Shown here: positions 34,488-47,126 of the stretch, piece by piece
Layout of the letters: each line of letters opens with the position of its first letter
Numbering within the stretch: the first letter of the stretch is position 1
Source of the DNA: Codonopsis lanceolata
Lineage: Eukaryota > Streptophyta > Magnoliopsida > Asterales > Campanulaceae
Length of the DNA stretch: 64,000 nucleotides
Assembly: GCA_013146195.2 (NCBI GenBank)
Contig: CM028377.1
Span: 28,872,602-28,936,601 of the forward strand
Direction: 5' to 3'
Translations under genes and position numbers: made by a program
Notes under the pieces: model-generated
The model's database searches: none
What the model saw: only the letters and a program-made list of their open reading frames with translations
Told to the model about the DNA's origin: nothing

Positions 34488-35806
34488 TGTAGACACCTCA
34501 ATTTCGTACCTCTGGTATGTAACATTGACATGAGATATTAAGACATGTTAAAAACTAACAAATGTCAAGTTACATGGTTAAAAAATGTACAAAAGAAAAA
34601 GCAGGATGTGTAAACAATGAAATGCAGGGGGCTTAAGTGCCAAAAAGGACCCCTGGCACCGCGCTAGTCCCCACCATGGGTGGCGCCCAACATTGCCTTC
34701 TGCACTGTAGCAATTTGCATTCGATGCAATCTCTCAAGCGGTACAAGCCGATAAAGCACAATATGAGAAATCTTAACTGCGAAGGAAGCCTCACTCTCAA
34801 CTATAAATAGAGGTGTCCGGCCTTCAGAAATACACACTATTAACGCAGTTCACACACTACGCAGTTTGTGAGTTCTCTCGAGAGCGTTGTGAGATTTCCT
34901 CCTCTAGCTCCGAAGCTCCACCAAATCTCCCCCAAACACTAAAACCAGCTAGTCAAAGTGAAACTTAACTGCCCTGCTAGAATTCCACCCTATTCCTTCG
35001 GTCCAAAAATCCTAAAGCAAGCAGTTGCTCTGCCGGAATCTAGACACCAAATCAGCAAAAAAAAACAAGCAGTTGTTCTGCCCAAATTTCGCCAGCAGCA
35101 AACAAACAACAACTAAAAAACAAGCAGTTGCTCCACCCGGTTCCCGAGGCCTAAAAGCAACTTTCGGAAGCAGTCACTCTGTCTGAATCTCCACAACAAA
35201 AATACCCCCTCTCCCTGAAAGACAGAGCGAACGCACCTTAAGCCTACCAGAAGCTAGTTGGTATGGGATAAAACCCCCACACTTCAAGAGGTATGTCATT
35301 TAAAAGTTTTATTATATAAAAATGCTATTTAGATTAGCAAAATGTAAGCAATATAAGCGGTTGTGCTTCCCGAATTTCTATAAAGAAAGTAGCACTAAAA
35401 AGAGCCATTATTATGACAAAACTTTTATAATATATTTGTAACTCCCGAAAAGAGGTTGTGGCAAGTATTGTAATAATATATGTACGTATATATATATATT
35501 TAAATGTTTTATTTCATCTGTTAAATAAATATAACAAAAGCATATTTTAGCCAAACAACTATTTTGAGACCGAAAGGGCGAGTTGAGTGCCTAACACCTC
35601 CCCACCTCGTAACTTAGCCTCCGAGCCCTTTGCAAATCTTATTACATTTGAGTTTTTTTATTTTTCCTTAAACTAAAGATGACAACTCTGTTTTAATATT
35701 TTGAGTCCACAACGAGGCCGGGCGTATTCCACGCGCCTAAAGGTTTATTTTGAAACCACACACTCCTCGCCAGCGGGGGAATCGGTCATAAACCGAGGCA
35801 CTCACA
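34488..35806 (+). repeat. Probable solo LTR, Ty3/gypsy Tat-like
   Basis: Begins TGTAGACACCTCAATTTC and ends ACCGAGGCACTCACA. A TATA box (CTATAAATAG) is at 34801, and GCCGGGCGTATTCCACGCGC is near the end. These features are typical of Tat/Ogre-type LTRs. Flanks ACAGG and ACATG match at four of five bases as a possible target duplication. No internal region or second LTR follows, so a solo LTR is inferred. Confidence 0.55.
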
Positions 35807-36442
35807 ACATGTTGTTAGTATAACAAAAGAAAAAAATTAGATTTGTAAAAAAAAACATACTCTAAAAATTAGATGATGATTTGAAGAGGAAAAAGAAAAT
35901 TTAAATAATAAATTAAGTCATTTTTACCTATAAAAAAATTAAGGCGGAATTTTTTTTTTTGGGTAATGCCCACTAAAGGAATTTTACATGCAAAGGCCAT
36001 TGACCAATGACCCAGAATAAAACATCTAATACCTAATTATAAACCTATAACCCAAAATTGATAGGAGAATCACAAAATTCATGAATCCCTAGATTCAAAT
36101 CAACAATATCCACCTAGTGTCTCACGCTTTCTCAGGAACCAAACGACTCATTTCACTTAAATTATCATAAACAAATTAAATTATTTTTACTTCTAAAACA
36201 ACTTGATATGCGAAACAATATGTTATCTACTTCTAAAATTTGATAACATGTTGTTAGACAACCATAAACATGTGTGTGTGTGTGTTAAAATAGCTTTAAA
36301 ATTAATTTATTTAATTTTTTTTTTCAAAAACAAGAGACAAACATTTATTTTTTAGAGGAAAGAGTATAAACAAAGTAAGTATTAGTAATATATACTCCTT
36401 ACGTCCCCCAAAAAAGGATCGCATTTGAAACAATATTTTATA
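35807..36442. other. AT-rich intergenic with MITE end fragment
   Basis: No gene. ACTCCTTACGTCCCCCAAAA at about 36395 resembles a Stowaway-type terminus without a partner, probably truncated by the next MITE. Confidence 0.4.
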
Positions 36443-36698
36443 CTCCCTCGTCCCTAAATTATCGTTCTCTTTTCTTTTTCGTCCGTCCTAAAATAATTGT
36501 CCAGTTTGAAACTTACCTTTTTAGAACATCACTTTTACCACTTTACCCTTACTTTTTCACTCTACTTTAATTATGAGTCACATATACATGGGCTTTAAAA
36601 GAAACTACACATTATACCAATATAAATAATCAAGTCAATTGATTTTTCTTAAACTGTGCACCGGGTCAATTAGGAAGATTATTTAGGGACGGAGGGAG
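36443..36698. mobile_element. Stowaway-like MITE
   Basis: Ends CTCCCTCGTCCCTAAA and, in complement, CTCCCTCCGTCCCTAAA, flanked by TA (36441-36442 and 36699-36700). The interior shares TTAGAACATCACTTTTACCA with the MITE at 48382, so both belong to one family. Confidence 0.85.
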
Positions 36699-36874
36699 TA
36701 GTATTATTCATTTGGAGATAATTGCAAAAAAAAAAAAAAAAAAAACCCTGATCTATTTTACTGTTGATTCTCATTTGTATTTAGATTTGCATTTGCTCAT
36801 ACATTAAATTAGGTTATATACTTAATGTCTAAATGAGATGTATACCAGTTAGCGTGACAAATGTGTATAGAACT

Positions 36875-37235
36875 TTACCTTTATAATAGTTAATTAGACT
36901 TTATAGCCTTCAAAGTCATCACCAGAAGACTTCGGCGAAGGCTTCACCAGCAGACCTTGTCTGTCTACGAACTGCTGTATGACGTGTTTAAAGACCGACA
37001 GGATGTTTCAGCTCAGCATATTCAAAAAGGGACTATTAATTCAGATATCTCAGAATATCAGTTTGAATTATATCCCTCAAAGTTGACTCCTGAATTTAAG
37101 GATACGTCTTTCCAGCTTTTCCGAAGGAATGAAGACTTTCGACTTATGAACAGGACATAGTAGGTACACAGTCTTACACGTACAGACAGTACCAACTCTT
37201 ACAGGTCTACAACCTCTGTTGTCTTCCACCTGCTT
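36875..37235 (+). repeat. Internal direct repeat, copy 1
   Basis: Matches 38130-38507 at high identity (shared TCAGATATCTCAGAATATCA, GAATGAAGACTTTCGACTT). Flanks beyond the repeat do not match, so these are not simply two LTR starts. Confidence 0.8.
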
Positions 37236-37244
37236 GATTTAATA

Positions 37245-37811
37245 TTGAAATTCTACCAACTCCTCCGTCTTCTCCAAACCAAGTCAACTCCTCTTCCTCC
37301 ACACCCATCATCCCTACCCAAACTCCAGCTAAACCTCCTCTTCTACCTCTGTACCCCTCCAACAGTTCCAAGACCTGCTGCTACTACCTCTGCTGATACC
37401 TCAACCTCTCTACCCAAAGATCCTATACCAGTAGACCTCACCTCAATTCCCTACACTTTCTCCATGGAAAATGAAGACATTTTACGCAGACAGGATGCTA
37501 TTTACACTCGATTTGGAGAATTAATAAGTGTTTTCACTGTTGCTTCTGAAGTAGCTTCTAAGTCATCCAAGGCTACTGCCAGGAACACCAACACCCTCTG
37601 CCAATTCCAAGAGGACGTTTGGACAAGAATTGGAGAGATAAGGCACAAGTCTATTGATTTAAAGATCAAAATCGAAGCTAAGAGGAATGAGACTGTCCAC
37701 CTATGCTCAACACTCTTCTACCAGCTTCTTCCACAGCATGACCTTCCACCTTGCTCATGGCCATATTCCAGCTTTAGAGCTCAACGACATGCTTTAGACT
37801 GCAACAAGTGA
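37245..37811 (+). pseudogene. Coiled-coil-like ORF fragment of the retroelement
   Basis: 188 codons open: a Pro/Thr/Ser-rich first half, then a helical, charged segment (DILRRQDAIYTRFGELISVF, EDVWTRIGEIRHKSIDLKIK). I do not see zinc knuckle, protease or polymerase motifs. Comparable proline-rich plus coiled-coil ORFs occur upstream of the 3' LTR in some Sireviruses, so an env-like ORF relic is one reading. Downstream frames contain stops. Confidence 0.35.
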
Positions 37812-38129
37812 ACACCATGCAGTTGAGTGTGCACGTGATCTGGCCATCACGGAGGAGAAACGCATGCGGTCTATGAACCAAGTTCTGATGGATTAGAACA
37901 ACAGGCTGCGTGAAAGAACTTGACTACCATTCTCGATCTGTCAAACAACATCATACGGAAGACGAGTTCACCAGAAGAGTTGAAGAATTCGAGTGTCAAC
38001 GCCGTGAGAAGGAAGCAATAGACAAATGAAAAGGAAAAAGACCATGGTAACGTGTAATAACTTAAAATTCCTTCATCCTTTTGTATCTATCTTTTTTGAA
38101 AACTTTGTAAAAATTAAAATTCTTGTTTG

Positions 38130-38507
38130 AACTTTTCCTTTAGAATAGTTAATTAGACTTCATAGTCTTCGGCAATCATCACCAGAAGACATCGGCAAAG
38201 CCTTCACCAGCAGCCTTCACCAACAGATCTTGTCTGCCTAAGTACTGTTGTATGGTGTGTTTAAAGACCAATAGGATGTCCAGTATATTAAAAAGGGACT
38301 ATTAATTCAGATATCTCAGAATATCAGTTTGAATTATATCCCTCGAAGTTAACTCCTGAATTTAAGGATACGCCTTTTCAGCTTTTTCGAAGGAATGAAG
38401 ACTTTCGACTTCTGAACAGGACATAGCAGTACATAGTCTGACACGTACATACTGTACCAACTCTTACAGGTTAGTAACCTATGTTGTCTTCCACCTTCTT
38501 GATTCAG
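38130..38507 (+). repeat. Internal direct repeat, copy 2
   Basis: Second copy of 36875-37235, with a small extra stretch (CAGCAGCCTTCACCAACAG). Confidence 0.8.
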
Positions 38508-39303
38508 TAACTGCTCATCTCCACACTTCGATCAGATATCATTGAATAAGAAGTCAACATAACAACTCCTTGCATTTAATGCATCCAACCTAATAGAGTT
38601 GTTACTTACATCATCTTCCCCAACGGTCTTAAGGAATTGAAGCTCTCATATAAATACCGCCATTGAAGACTTGAGGAAAAGAATGCACTGAACTTATTCA
38701 ACAACTTCAAGTCATCTTACTCGGTGCATTCAAGAGATTACAAACTGATCAACGAAGTCCTCAACAACAACAAAGAAGACTACACATTCATTGTTACTTA
38801 TTTCTTTCATCTTGTTGTATTCATTAACTGTTTTCAAGCACAGTGAATATTCCGGTTCTTAGATATTCACTACCAACCACCAAACACAAGTCAAATATTT
38901 TGTACATGATCCATTAGAGATTTCTGTAATAGAACTAGTGGAAAACATAACGCGCTTTCAAATCCAAGGTTGATTGCTTTGGTGGTGGACGTAGTACTCT
39001 TTATAGTACGAACCATCCCAAAATACATGTGTTCATTATTCTCTCGTACTTACTGTTTGATATTGTTATCTGCTCTTTAACTTATTTCTTTTGAGCATCA
39101 AACTTAAAAGAACAACCGAGTCTACTGATAGTGCTCACCAACAGACTTAGTCTATCTTCCTTACAAGTCTTCCGCTATTACAACATTTCCTATAGGCTGT
39201 TAGTACTTGTTAAAGGAAAATTTCTCGAAAAGTTTTGAAGTGTAACTTGGCTATTCAACCCCCCTTCTAGCCTAGTATTGTGCCAATTGGGACTAACATT
39301 TAC

Positions 39304-39635
39304 ATTTTGTAAAATTAACCCCGTGTATTGATTTTCACCATATTGAACCTCCACCTATTTTCATTTTTGTAATTAAAATCTTCTATCATAAAGATGTTAA
39401 TTTTTTAAAGGTAATTTGAGTTGGCTGCCATGTTGGCAGCTGACGTGGACACTAGTGCCAAATTGTATTTCCCGTTTTTTTATTGCAAATTAAACACTGT
39501 ACATTTTTTTGTGTTGCAAAAAGAACCTTGGTCAAACCAAATTTTATATCTTGCCATTTCTATTGCAAATTAAGCCTTATACATTTTTTTGTTTTGCAAT
39601 ATGAACCTTGGGAGAAAACCAGATTTTACACACGT
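39304..39635 (+). repeat. Left TIR of MULE 2, inner part
   Basis: Complementary to 44068-44440. Contains two tandem sub-repeats built on TATTGCAAATTAA...GTACATTTTTTT...GAACCTTGG. The outer 47 bp of this TIR are at 36715-36761, across the inserted retroelement. Confidence 0.8.
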
Positions 39636-39801
39636 GAGTTTCACGTGATCAATTAAAATTAATTTCCATACTCTAATTGAATCAGTTTTGGTGATTTCTT
39701 GGGAGAGAGAAGGATAGCAATTTCTAGGGTTTTTTCATCATAACCAAATTATTCCTTCCTAGCTTGGAGAGTAGAGTGAATCGTGAATAATAGTTAGTGC
39801 A

Positions 39802-42800
39802 ATGTGGTCTCTAAGGTTGTTCAATGGTCATGAAGCCCCTAATTATGGTAAGTAAACTAACCCTAGAATTTTTTATTTCATTTGTGATGTGGTGTTCGAT
39901 TTCCCATGCATGAAACTTGAATTTTTGATTTCGTGTGTGCTTTGTGTCCTCTTTTGTGTCTAAAATATTAGAGAATTGTGTGCTTTGTGTTTTGTGAGGG
40001 GTTTTGTAGACTATAATATTTGCAGAAGTGTGTGCTTTATGTATCCTGTACTTTAACCATTATGTGGTCCTTGTTGTGTTAAAAATCAGACATACTCTCT
40101 CTCTCTCTCTCCACTGCACTGATATATGTGTGTGTGTGTGTGTGTGTTTTGTTATCATGTGCTTTGCAGTTCACTCCACGTAGAGAAATAATTTATTTAT
40201 GTCATATTTAAAATTTTCAAATGTTGATGGCTTTTTTTAAATTGTTAAAGTGCATCATGGTGGTCAGTTTAAGTGGGGCAAATATGTTGAGGGAAATGTG
40301 AATTCTTTTGATAACTATGATATAGATGAGTGATCATCGATTGAGATGAAAAATATGACTGAAACCTTAGGCTATGATCCAGGGTCCATAGATTTTTACT
40401 ACAAAATAGTTGTTCACAATGGGTATGAATTTGTGCAGATGAATGATGATAAGGAGTTGATGGGTTTAGTCTATAGGAACAAATTATTGTCTTTTTACTT
40501 CACCAAGGCTAATGCTAAAAATATTGAAATATCAGAGATTGGGGAGGATTTTGATTTAGGACTGGATATAGATGTTGATTTAAGATTACAAATTAAATGA
40601 GGTAGTTGGGGGCCAAGTCAATACATGGGAGGTCAATACATGTGAAGTAAATACATGGGAGGTCAATACATGAGAGGTAAATATAGGGAAGTCAATAAGG
40701 GATGATGATGATGACAGTGATGAGTCAATTGATAAGGATGTTAATTTTTATGACAGTGATTATGATATGGGTCATGATGCTTTGTTTGATGGAAATATTG
40801 ATAAGGATGGTGAATGGGGTGGTGTAAATAAGAAAAAAAAATTGACAAAAGAAATGGGGTTGTTGACTGTTCCATGGATGTGGAAGGAATTGAGGGGAAT
40901 TGAGGATTTTAATGATAAGTTTCCTGCAAGTGAGGATGAGTTGGCTAGTTTAGATGGTGAAAGTGATGAAGAAACAGAGGAAAAATTGAAACATTTGATG
41001 AATTCAACAAAGATGCCGATATGGAAGACCATAGGTTTAAAATTGGGATGCCATTTAGTAGTATTGCAGAGTTTAAGGATAATGTTATTGGATGGTTTAT
41101 ATATCAATGTTTCAAGGCAAGAATCAGTTTCAAATGAGGACTTACAATCCAGTCCAAAAATGTTATAAGACTTTCTATAATAGCAATGTCAAAGCAAAGT
41201 GGATTGCAAAGAAATATTTGGAGAAATTTAGGTCCAATCCTCATATGCCATTACAGACATTGCAAGCTGATGTTTTGCCTAAGCACTAGGCAAAAGTGTC
41301 AATATATAAGTGTCAAATGGCATTAAAGTAGATACAAGGTACAGAGGAGGAGCAGTATAGCAGGTCGAATGATTATTGTGAGGAACTAAGGAGGGGTAGC
41401 CCGGCTTCAACTGTGTAGTTGATGATAGATGACTGTAATAGATTTCAGAGACAATATATCTGCCTTGGACCATTAAAGAAAGGGTTTTACAAGGGTGTGG
41501 ACCTATAATTGGGCTGAATGGCTGCCATTTGAAAGGTAATCAGTTTAAACTCTTAATTTTGTAATTGTTTAATTATATGGATTGGTTTCTAACTTGAACT
41601 CTTGTGTCTAAACTTAGAGCATAGGTTTTGTGTTAGGTATTTGTATAACAACTTCAAGCTCATACACAAAGGTCTTGTATTGAAAGATAGTGAGACTGTG
41701 CAAGGGCTTCAAATCCTGCTTTGTTTGAGAAGTGTATGGAGACTTTAAGGATACATATGAACAGGCATTCAAGTGGCTTAATGCAAAGCCACATCAACAG
41801 TGGCCTAGGTCACACTTTAACATATGGCTACAATGTGATATTCTGCTAAATAATATGAGCGAGAGTTTTAATGCAACAATCCTAGAAGCTAGGGATAAGC
41901 CTATAATCACTATGTTGGAGCATATTAGGGCAATACTGATGAGAAGAACACATGTGTTGAGAGATAAGATAAAAAAATATATGCATGATTGCTATTCCCT
42001 AATAATCATGCCATAGTAAAGAAAACCAAGATAGAGTCCACACATTATGTATCCACCTAGACAGGGAACTCAAAATTTGAGGTTTTAAATAGGGGAACAC
42101 AGTTTATAGTTGATATGGAAAAAAAGACATGTTCTTGTAGAAGGTGGGAGCTCATTGGAATCCCATGTGCTCATGGTATCTCAGCCATGTGTTATGGTGG
42201 TTTGGAAATGGAAGACTTTGTGTCACATCGGTACAAGAGAGAATTGTACATCAAACTTTACAACAACACACTTGATGCAATCCATGGACCTGGGAAAAAA
42301 CAGGGCTATCACTTATTCTTGCTCCAGTTAGGAAGAAGAAAAAGGTTGGAAGGCCTAAAAAATTGAGAAGGACAAAACCCGATGAGAATCAAGAAAGCAG
42401 TAGGCCTGTTGTGATTCATAAACTAGGTAGAGGGGGTGGGAAAGTCACTTGTTCTTATTGTCAGTTACTTGGATATAGTGCAAGAAAATGTCCAAAGAAA
42501 CCTGGCCAGCTTGATAGTAAGGTGAAAAATACTGTCATATGCTCCCTTTGTATGGAAATTGGCCATAACAAAAGAAAATGTCAAAGTAAGGAAGTCAGTA
42601 AATCCCAAACTGATCATGAGCCAGTGGAAGACCAACTGAATGACCCAATAGAAGACCAAGTGAATGAGCCACAAGAAAATGCACTGCATGAACCTTAACA
42701 AGACCAAGTAGCTGAGGAATTTACTATGAGCTAGCTTGTTTCAACACCACCACCACCTTCTACACAACTTGAACATACTCCAACACAAGCTGCAACTGCT

Positions 42801-42910
42801 TAAACACAGACTCCTAAAAGGTCTTTCAGATTGCTAAATGTCAGGTTCTAAACCACATCTGGATTCAATCCTGGAGAACATATTGACCTTGATGAGTATA
42901 ATCTTTTAGG
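39802..42910 (+). pseudogene. MuDR-type (MURA-like) transposase, degraded
   Basis: A start at 39802 and GT-AG intron 39848-40250 lead into VHHGGQFKWG and LGYDPGSIDFYYKIV, the N-terminal region of plant MuDR transposases. TGA at 40331 and several later stops and frameshifts break it. ARISFQMRTYNPVQKCYKTF and the segment near 41510 (LNGCHLKG) precede the catalytic core, but sequence then jumps to the YNNFKLIHKGLVLKD region, so most of the DDE core is missing. Further on are a SWIM finger (CSCRRWELIGIPCAHG, about 42125) and two zinc knuckles (CSYCQLLGYSARKC, CSLCMEIGHNKRKC) at 42440-42590. Clearly inactive. Confidence 0.82.
40126..40149. repeat. (TG)n microsatellite in transposase intron
   Basis: TGTGTG run inside the first intron, preceded by a short CT run at about 40095. 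Confidence 0.85.
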
Positions 42911-43458
42911 TTAGTCTACTGTTTTAATTATTTCTTGTTGTTGGCGTATATTTGTTTATCTCATTTTATTTTGATGAATTTTCTGTGTTTTGCAGTCATC
43001 AGAGCATTCATTTTTGGACATAGTGGAATACAGGGGTGACTACTACTGGGGGATAATTTGTGTTTTACAGTGAAGCCTAAGTATAATAGTGGGCATTCCT
43101 TTATGGAGATAGTAGGGAAACATGGGTGCCTGCTACTGGGGGATATTTTGTGTTTTGCAGTGATGTCTAGGTATAATACATGGCATATTACATGGCTTTG
43201 ACCTCAAACAGAATTTGCATATATGACAGAGTGACTTTTTTTTTTTTTGTGTTTTTGTAGCCATTTGTATATTTTTGTATATTCTAAGAAGTGTTATGGA
43301 AGCAGTTTGGTTGATTTGCAATTATATGTTTGTTGCACATTGTCTAAACTGTTGGATCAAATTGTATTTGTTATCAGAATATCTAAGCAGTTGGTTTGTG
43401 TTTGTGTTTGTGTTTTATTGTCTTCGTGTAATATAAATAATTGTGTGTTTGTTGCAGT

Positions 43459-43500
<42 letters not shown>

Positions 43501-44067
43501 ATTGCCTACATAGAAAAAATATTTCATTCATTTTTAATAGGCAAAATAAAGAGAATACATTAGGGGTTTAATAAGATTCAATTTTAACACATATCCAACA
43601 ACAATATGTACAACTTCACAAAATTAACCCCGACCATTTTGTTAATATTTCCATTCTTGGATAGCTTAATCATGCTCAATTATGATTAAAATGAAGATGA
43701 GGTTGAATACGAAAGATAACACAAAACAAAGGCATTTGTTACTTTTTTTAGTTTCCACTACAACTGCCTTTGAAGGAGGATCAAATCAGAGGAAAAATCG
43801 ACATGCCTCTTCTATCTGCAAGAAAAGAAAAATAAAACAGGTAAATAAAATAATTTTATAGAAAATTAAAATTTTAAAAAAATCAATCACTTATCACATA
43901 TCTTTCACAACCCAAGAACCTCCTTCCTGGATTTTGATTGGTTCATGATTTTTGCATGACACCCGTTATTCCACAATGTCAGCGAACTGTGTTCATTGTG
44001 AAATAACGAATATAATGGAATTGATTGTTAGAGAATGAGATGAAATTTTTTTAGGATGAAATGGGTA
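42911..44067. other. MULE 2 3' interior
   Basis: Non-coding. Contains repeated phrases GGTGACTACTACTGGGGGAT / GGTGCCTGCTACTGGGGGAT about 110 bp apart and a (TA)n microsatellite at 43459-43496. Confidence 0.5.
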
Positions 44068-44528
44068 TATATAAAATCTGGTTTTCTCTCAAGGTTTATG
44101 TTGCAAAACAAAAAATATACAAGGTTTACTTTGCAGTAAAAAAAGGTAGGAGCTAACAACTAATTTGACCAAGGTTCATTTTGTAAGCCAAAATAATGTA
44201 CCAAGGTTTAACTTGCAATAAAAAATGACGGGAAATAACAACTGGTTTGACCAAGGTTCATTCTGTAAGATAAAACAATGTACAAAGTTTAATTTGCAAT
44301 TAAAAAAAGTCAGAAATATAAGTTGGAGACCACCCTTGTCCACTTCAGCTGCCAACATGGTAGTCAACTCAGCTTCCCATTAAAAAAATTAATACCTCTT
44401 TGACGAAAGGTTTGAATTGCAAAAATGAAAATAGGTGGATGTTCAATAAGGTGATAATCAATACACGTGGTTAGTTTCACAAAACGTAAAATATTTCAGT
44501 TTTTTTTTTTTTTTTTTGCAATTATCTC
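44068..44528 (-). repeat. Right TIR of MULE 2
   Basis: 461 bp, complementary to 36715-36761 plus 39304-39635. It carries about three sub-repeats built on ACCAAGGTTCATTTTGTAAG and ACCAAGGTTTAACTTGC, versus two in the left TIR. Confidence 0.82.
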
Positions 44529-44629
44529 ATTCTTTTACTTTGATATATTTTGTAAAATTTACACCAAGTAGACGTGACACAAAAGAAAATTCTTGTTTTA
44601 GAAAAAAAAATAAAAATAAAAATTTAATA

Positions 44630-44938
44630 CCTCATCCGTCTCGAATAAATATTCATACTTTCTATTTTGGGTCATAACTAATGTTCCTAAAGACTTTTAG
44701 TGTACAAATTTTCTACCATTCTTCATAGTTCATAATATATCCCTTCATTTAATACTTTAATTATTATATATTTAGAGAGAGAGAGAGAGAGAGAGAGAGT
44801 GATTGTAATGGGTATATAATTAATGAGAGAAAATATGTGTGATAGGTATTATTGTCACAACATATTTTACAACTCATCATTAATTATATTTTTTAATCCT
44901 TGTATTTTCCACTAGGAACATTTATTCAAGACATGGAG
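44630..44938. mobile_element. Stowaway-like MITE
   Basis: Ends CTCATCCGTCTCGAATAAATA and, in complement, CTCCATGTCTTGAATAAATG, flanked by TA (44628-44629 and 44939-44940). The interior includes a (GA)n run at about 44776. Confidence 0.7.
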
Positions 44939-44940
44939 TA

Positions 44941-46170
44941 AAAGTTTATAAGGTGCTTTAAAAATGTGACTCTTTTGTAAGAAGAACATCTCCAATGTAT
45001 AAAATTCTTGTACATCTTCTTAGCTGAGTCTCACTTCCACCTACATGCTTTTATCTTTTTATTCCATTTAAAAATATATTTTCTCATTCATAATCTTCTT
45101 ACATATCTTCTTATACAAAAAATTTAAATTTACCCCCCAAACCGGTCACACGCACAAATACACAAGAAGATTTTTTTTTCTTCTTCACCAAAAAAAAAAA
45201 AAATCTCCTCTCTCCTTCATGGCCTCCCTAAAAATAACTCCCCCCAATATATAAATCTCCTTTTTCCTAAGAAGCCCCCTCCAAGAAAATACATTGGATG
45301 TGGTCCAAGGACGGATGCTTGAGGAGTAGGACAGAGTGGTGGTATTCTAAATGGTAATGATACTAGTGCAATCCTTCTCATAGAGCTTACTAAAAAAAGC
45401 AATGAATTTTGTGTGGAACGGGAAGCTTCCATAAATAGCTTAATCCTATCCAAGTGATTTTCAGAAACCATAGACGGATCAATTAAGGAGTTTATTGCAT
45501 GAGATTATGCTACGCTAGATTCTACTTGAGCATTGTCACTTTCATAGATCGGAAAGATCAATTAAGCATTGGCTAAATTACTATTTCCCCAAAGTTTCTA
45601 CGAAATCACAGTTTGCTACCCAACGTTTATTTTGTGTCACTTTCATATCCAATGTTACCATGTTCCTCGGTTTGCCCCATAGGCACGACGGTCCGTTAAA
45701 TCCTATAGTTTTAGAACACTACGTCACTACTTTGGCTGATGACATGATGCTCAAGAAAAATAGAATATTTTCATGTTTGAGAGATACGTGCAAAACAAAG
45801 GTGAGAGTTTTTCATTGATTACAATGAAATAGTCTATCGACCTAGCACACCTTTTAAGAAAAAATAATTGACTGTATTATAAATATTGGTGAAATATGTG
45901 ATTTCCTTTAATGCCCTTAAATGTGTGATCATAATTAAAGTAGGTAGAAAAAGTAAGGACAAATTGGTAAAAATGCTTTCCTAAAAGGGAAAATTTTGAA
46001 AAATGACAATTATTTAAAAACGAACGAAAAAGATAAGGTAGATGATAATTTGAAAATGAAGTGAGTAATAAGGAAGCATCGGGAAGAAAAAAAATCATGT
46101 TATACCTTGAGTTAAAAACAAACAAAAAAAAACCCCTAGGGTTTTCTCTCTATCATTAGGGCGTCGCTGC
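44941..46170. other. Intergenic, no gene seen
   Basis: AT-rich with scattered poly(A) and poly(T) runs. No supportable coding sequence on either strand. Confidence 0.4.
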
Positions 46171-46181
46171 CAAAGGCTTGC

Positions 46182-46424
46182 ATGGCGGTGGTCATGCCTC
46201 CAGGCATGGCTCCTCCTGATCCCCCTTCCCATTCTGCTAAAAAATCTTTTGCTTATGAACCTCATCTTGACCCAACCTTTTCCTTAATCCCTCATTCATC
46301 CTATAAGCTGGGGGTACCCTTCTTGCAGCTTTCATCCACCATTATTCAAACTCTCACCAAATCAGTCTTCTCACGGTCGACCATCACATGCATGCAATCT
46401 TATTGGAAAGCCACTTATGATTGA
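46182..46424 (+). other. Short ORF of uncertain origin
   Basis: 80 codons (MAVVMPPGMAPPDPPSHSAK, then SFAYEPHLDPTFSLIPHSSY), running to the edge of the following LTR-like block. The Pro-rich start and KLGVPFLQLS segment faintly recall the N-terminus of plant LINE ORF1. No other LINE part is present. Function not assigned. Confidence 0.25.
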
Positions 46425-47126
46425 TACTTGAAGGGACTCGACGTGGGTCCTCCTACGTGGAGCGAGTATGTGGCTCCCAGCTAGGCATGGATGGGGCCCA
46501 TCCCTCAACAGCCCCTCAAACTTAAGAATCGACCATGACTGATCATTACTCATCTGGCCAAACAAAATATCCTCAGAACGACTAAAGGTTACTCCAGAAG
46601 CCGAACAAGATTGACCACCAAGACAAGGAACGCCCATGCTCGACATTCAACTACACCGACCAAGTAATTACTAGATGTCAGATCCTAATTGGATGACACA
46701 TGTCATCCATGCAAGCATAAGCCAACCAGTGAGAGGTTGACAGCAAGCCGACCAAGCGATAGACCCTTGCACAAGAAGAAAAGATATAACTTAGCAAGTA
46801 AGCAACCACCAACTATGTAAGGCTACTCATAGGCCATCAACCAATAGGAAGCTGACAGTCAACCGACCAGCAACATGTCCCTATGCCCAAGGGCCCCTAC
46901 ATCAATCATGATCCCTAAGAGACAACTACTATAAAAGGAAGCCTTCCCTTACAAGGAAGGTACGTTCAATTGATCAGCCACACACACAATTATATCCAAG
47001 CACTAAACTAAATATACACTATCACCGAAAGCTTAAGGGAACGCCTAACTCCGACACACATATTTCCTTGATTACTGACTCTCACACCGGAGGGCTGCAG
47101 TTGGGAAAGCCCCCGACACCCTAACA
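46422..47126 (+). repeat. LTR-like block, probably a solo LTR
   Basis: Starts TGATACTTGAAGGGACTCG and ends GCCCCCGACACCCTAACA. It contains a TATA box (CTATAAAAGG, about 46930) followed by a leader-like stretch and GGAGGGCTGCAGTTGGGAAA. GC content is higher than its surroundings. No target duplication found; boundaries approximate. Confidence 0.45.

Larger units (their letters stand above)
36762..39298 (+). mobile_element. Copia/Sirevirus-like retroelement derivative inside MULE 2 TIR
   Basis: TG...CA ends (TGTTGATTCTCATTTG ... GGGACTAACA) with target duplication TTTAC at 36757-36761 and 39299-39303. The sequence CTATTCAACCCCCCTTCTAG near the 3' end and the TGTTGATTCTC start recall Sirevirus-type copia LTRs. 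Inside are a 365-bp direct repeat and a broken ORF. No reverse transcriptase or integrase is present. It could be a long solo LTR with an internal rearrangement or a deleted element. Confidence 0.65.
36715..44528 (+). mobile_element. MULE 2: MuDR-type Mutator-like element with nested retroelement
   Basis: Inverted ends GAGATAATTGCAAAAAAAA at 36715 and its complement ending at 44528. Flanks ATTCATTTG (36706-36714) and ATTCTTTTA (44529-44537) agree at 7 of 9 bases, fitting an aged 9-bp duplication. The TIRs contain short tandem sub-repeats. A MuDR-type transposase relic lies between. The left TIR is split by an LTR-type insertion at 36762-39298; removing it restores the match to the right TIR. 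Confidence 0.82.
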
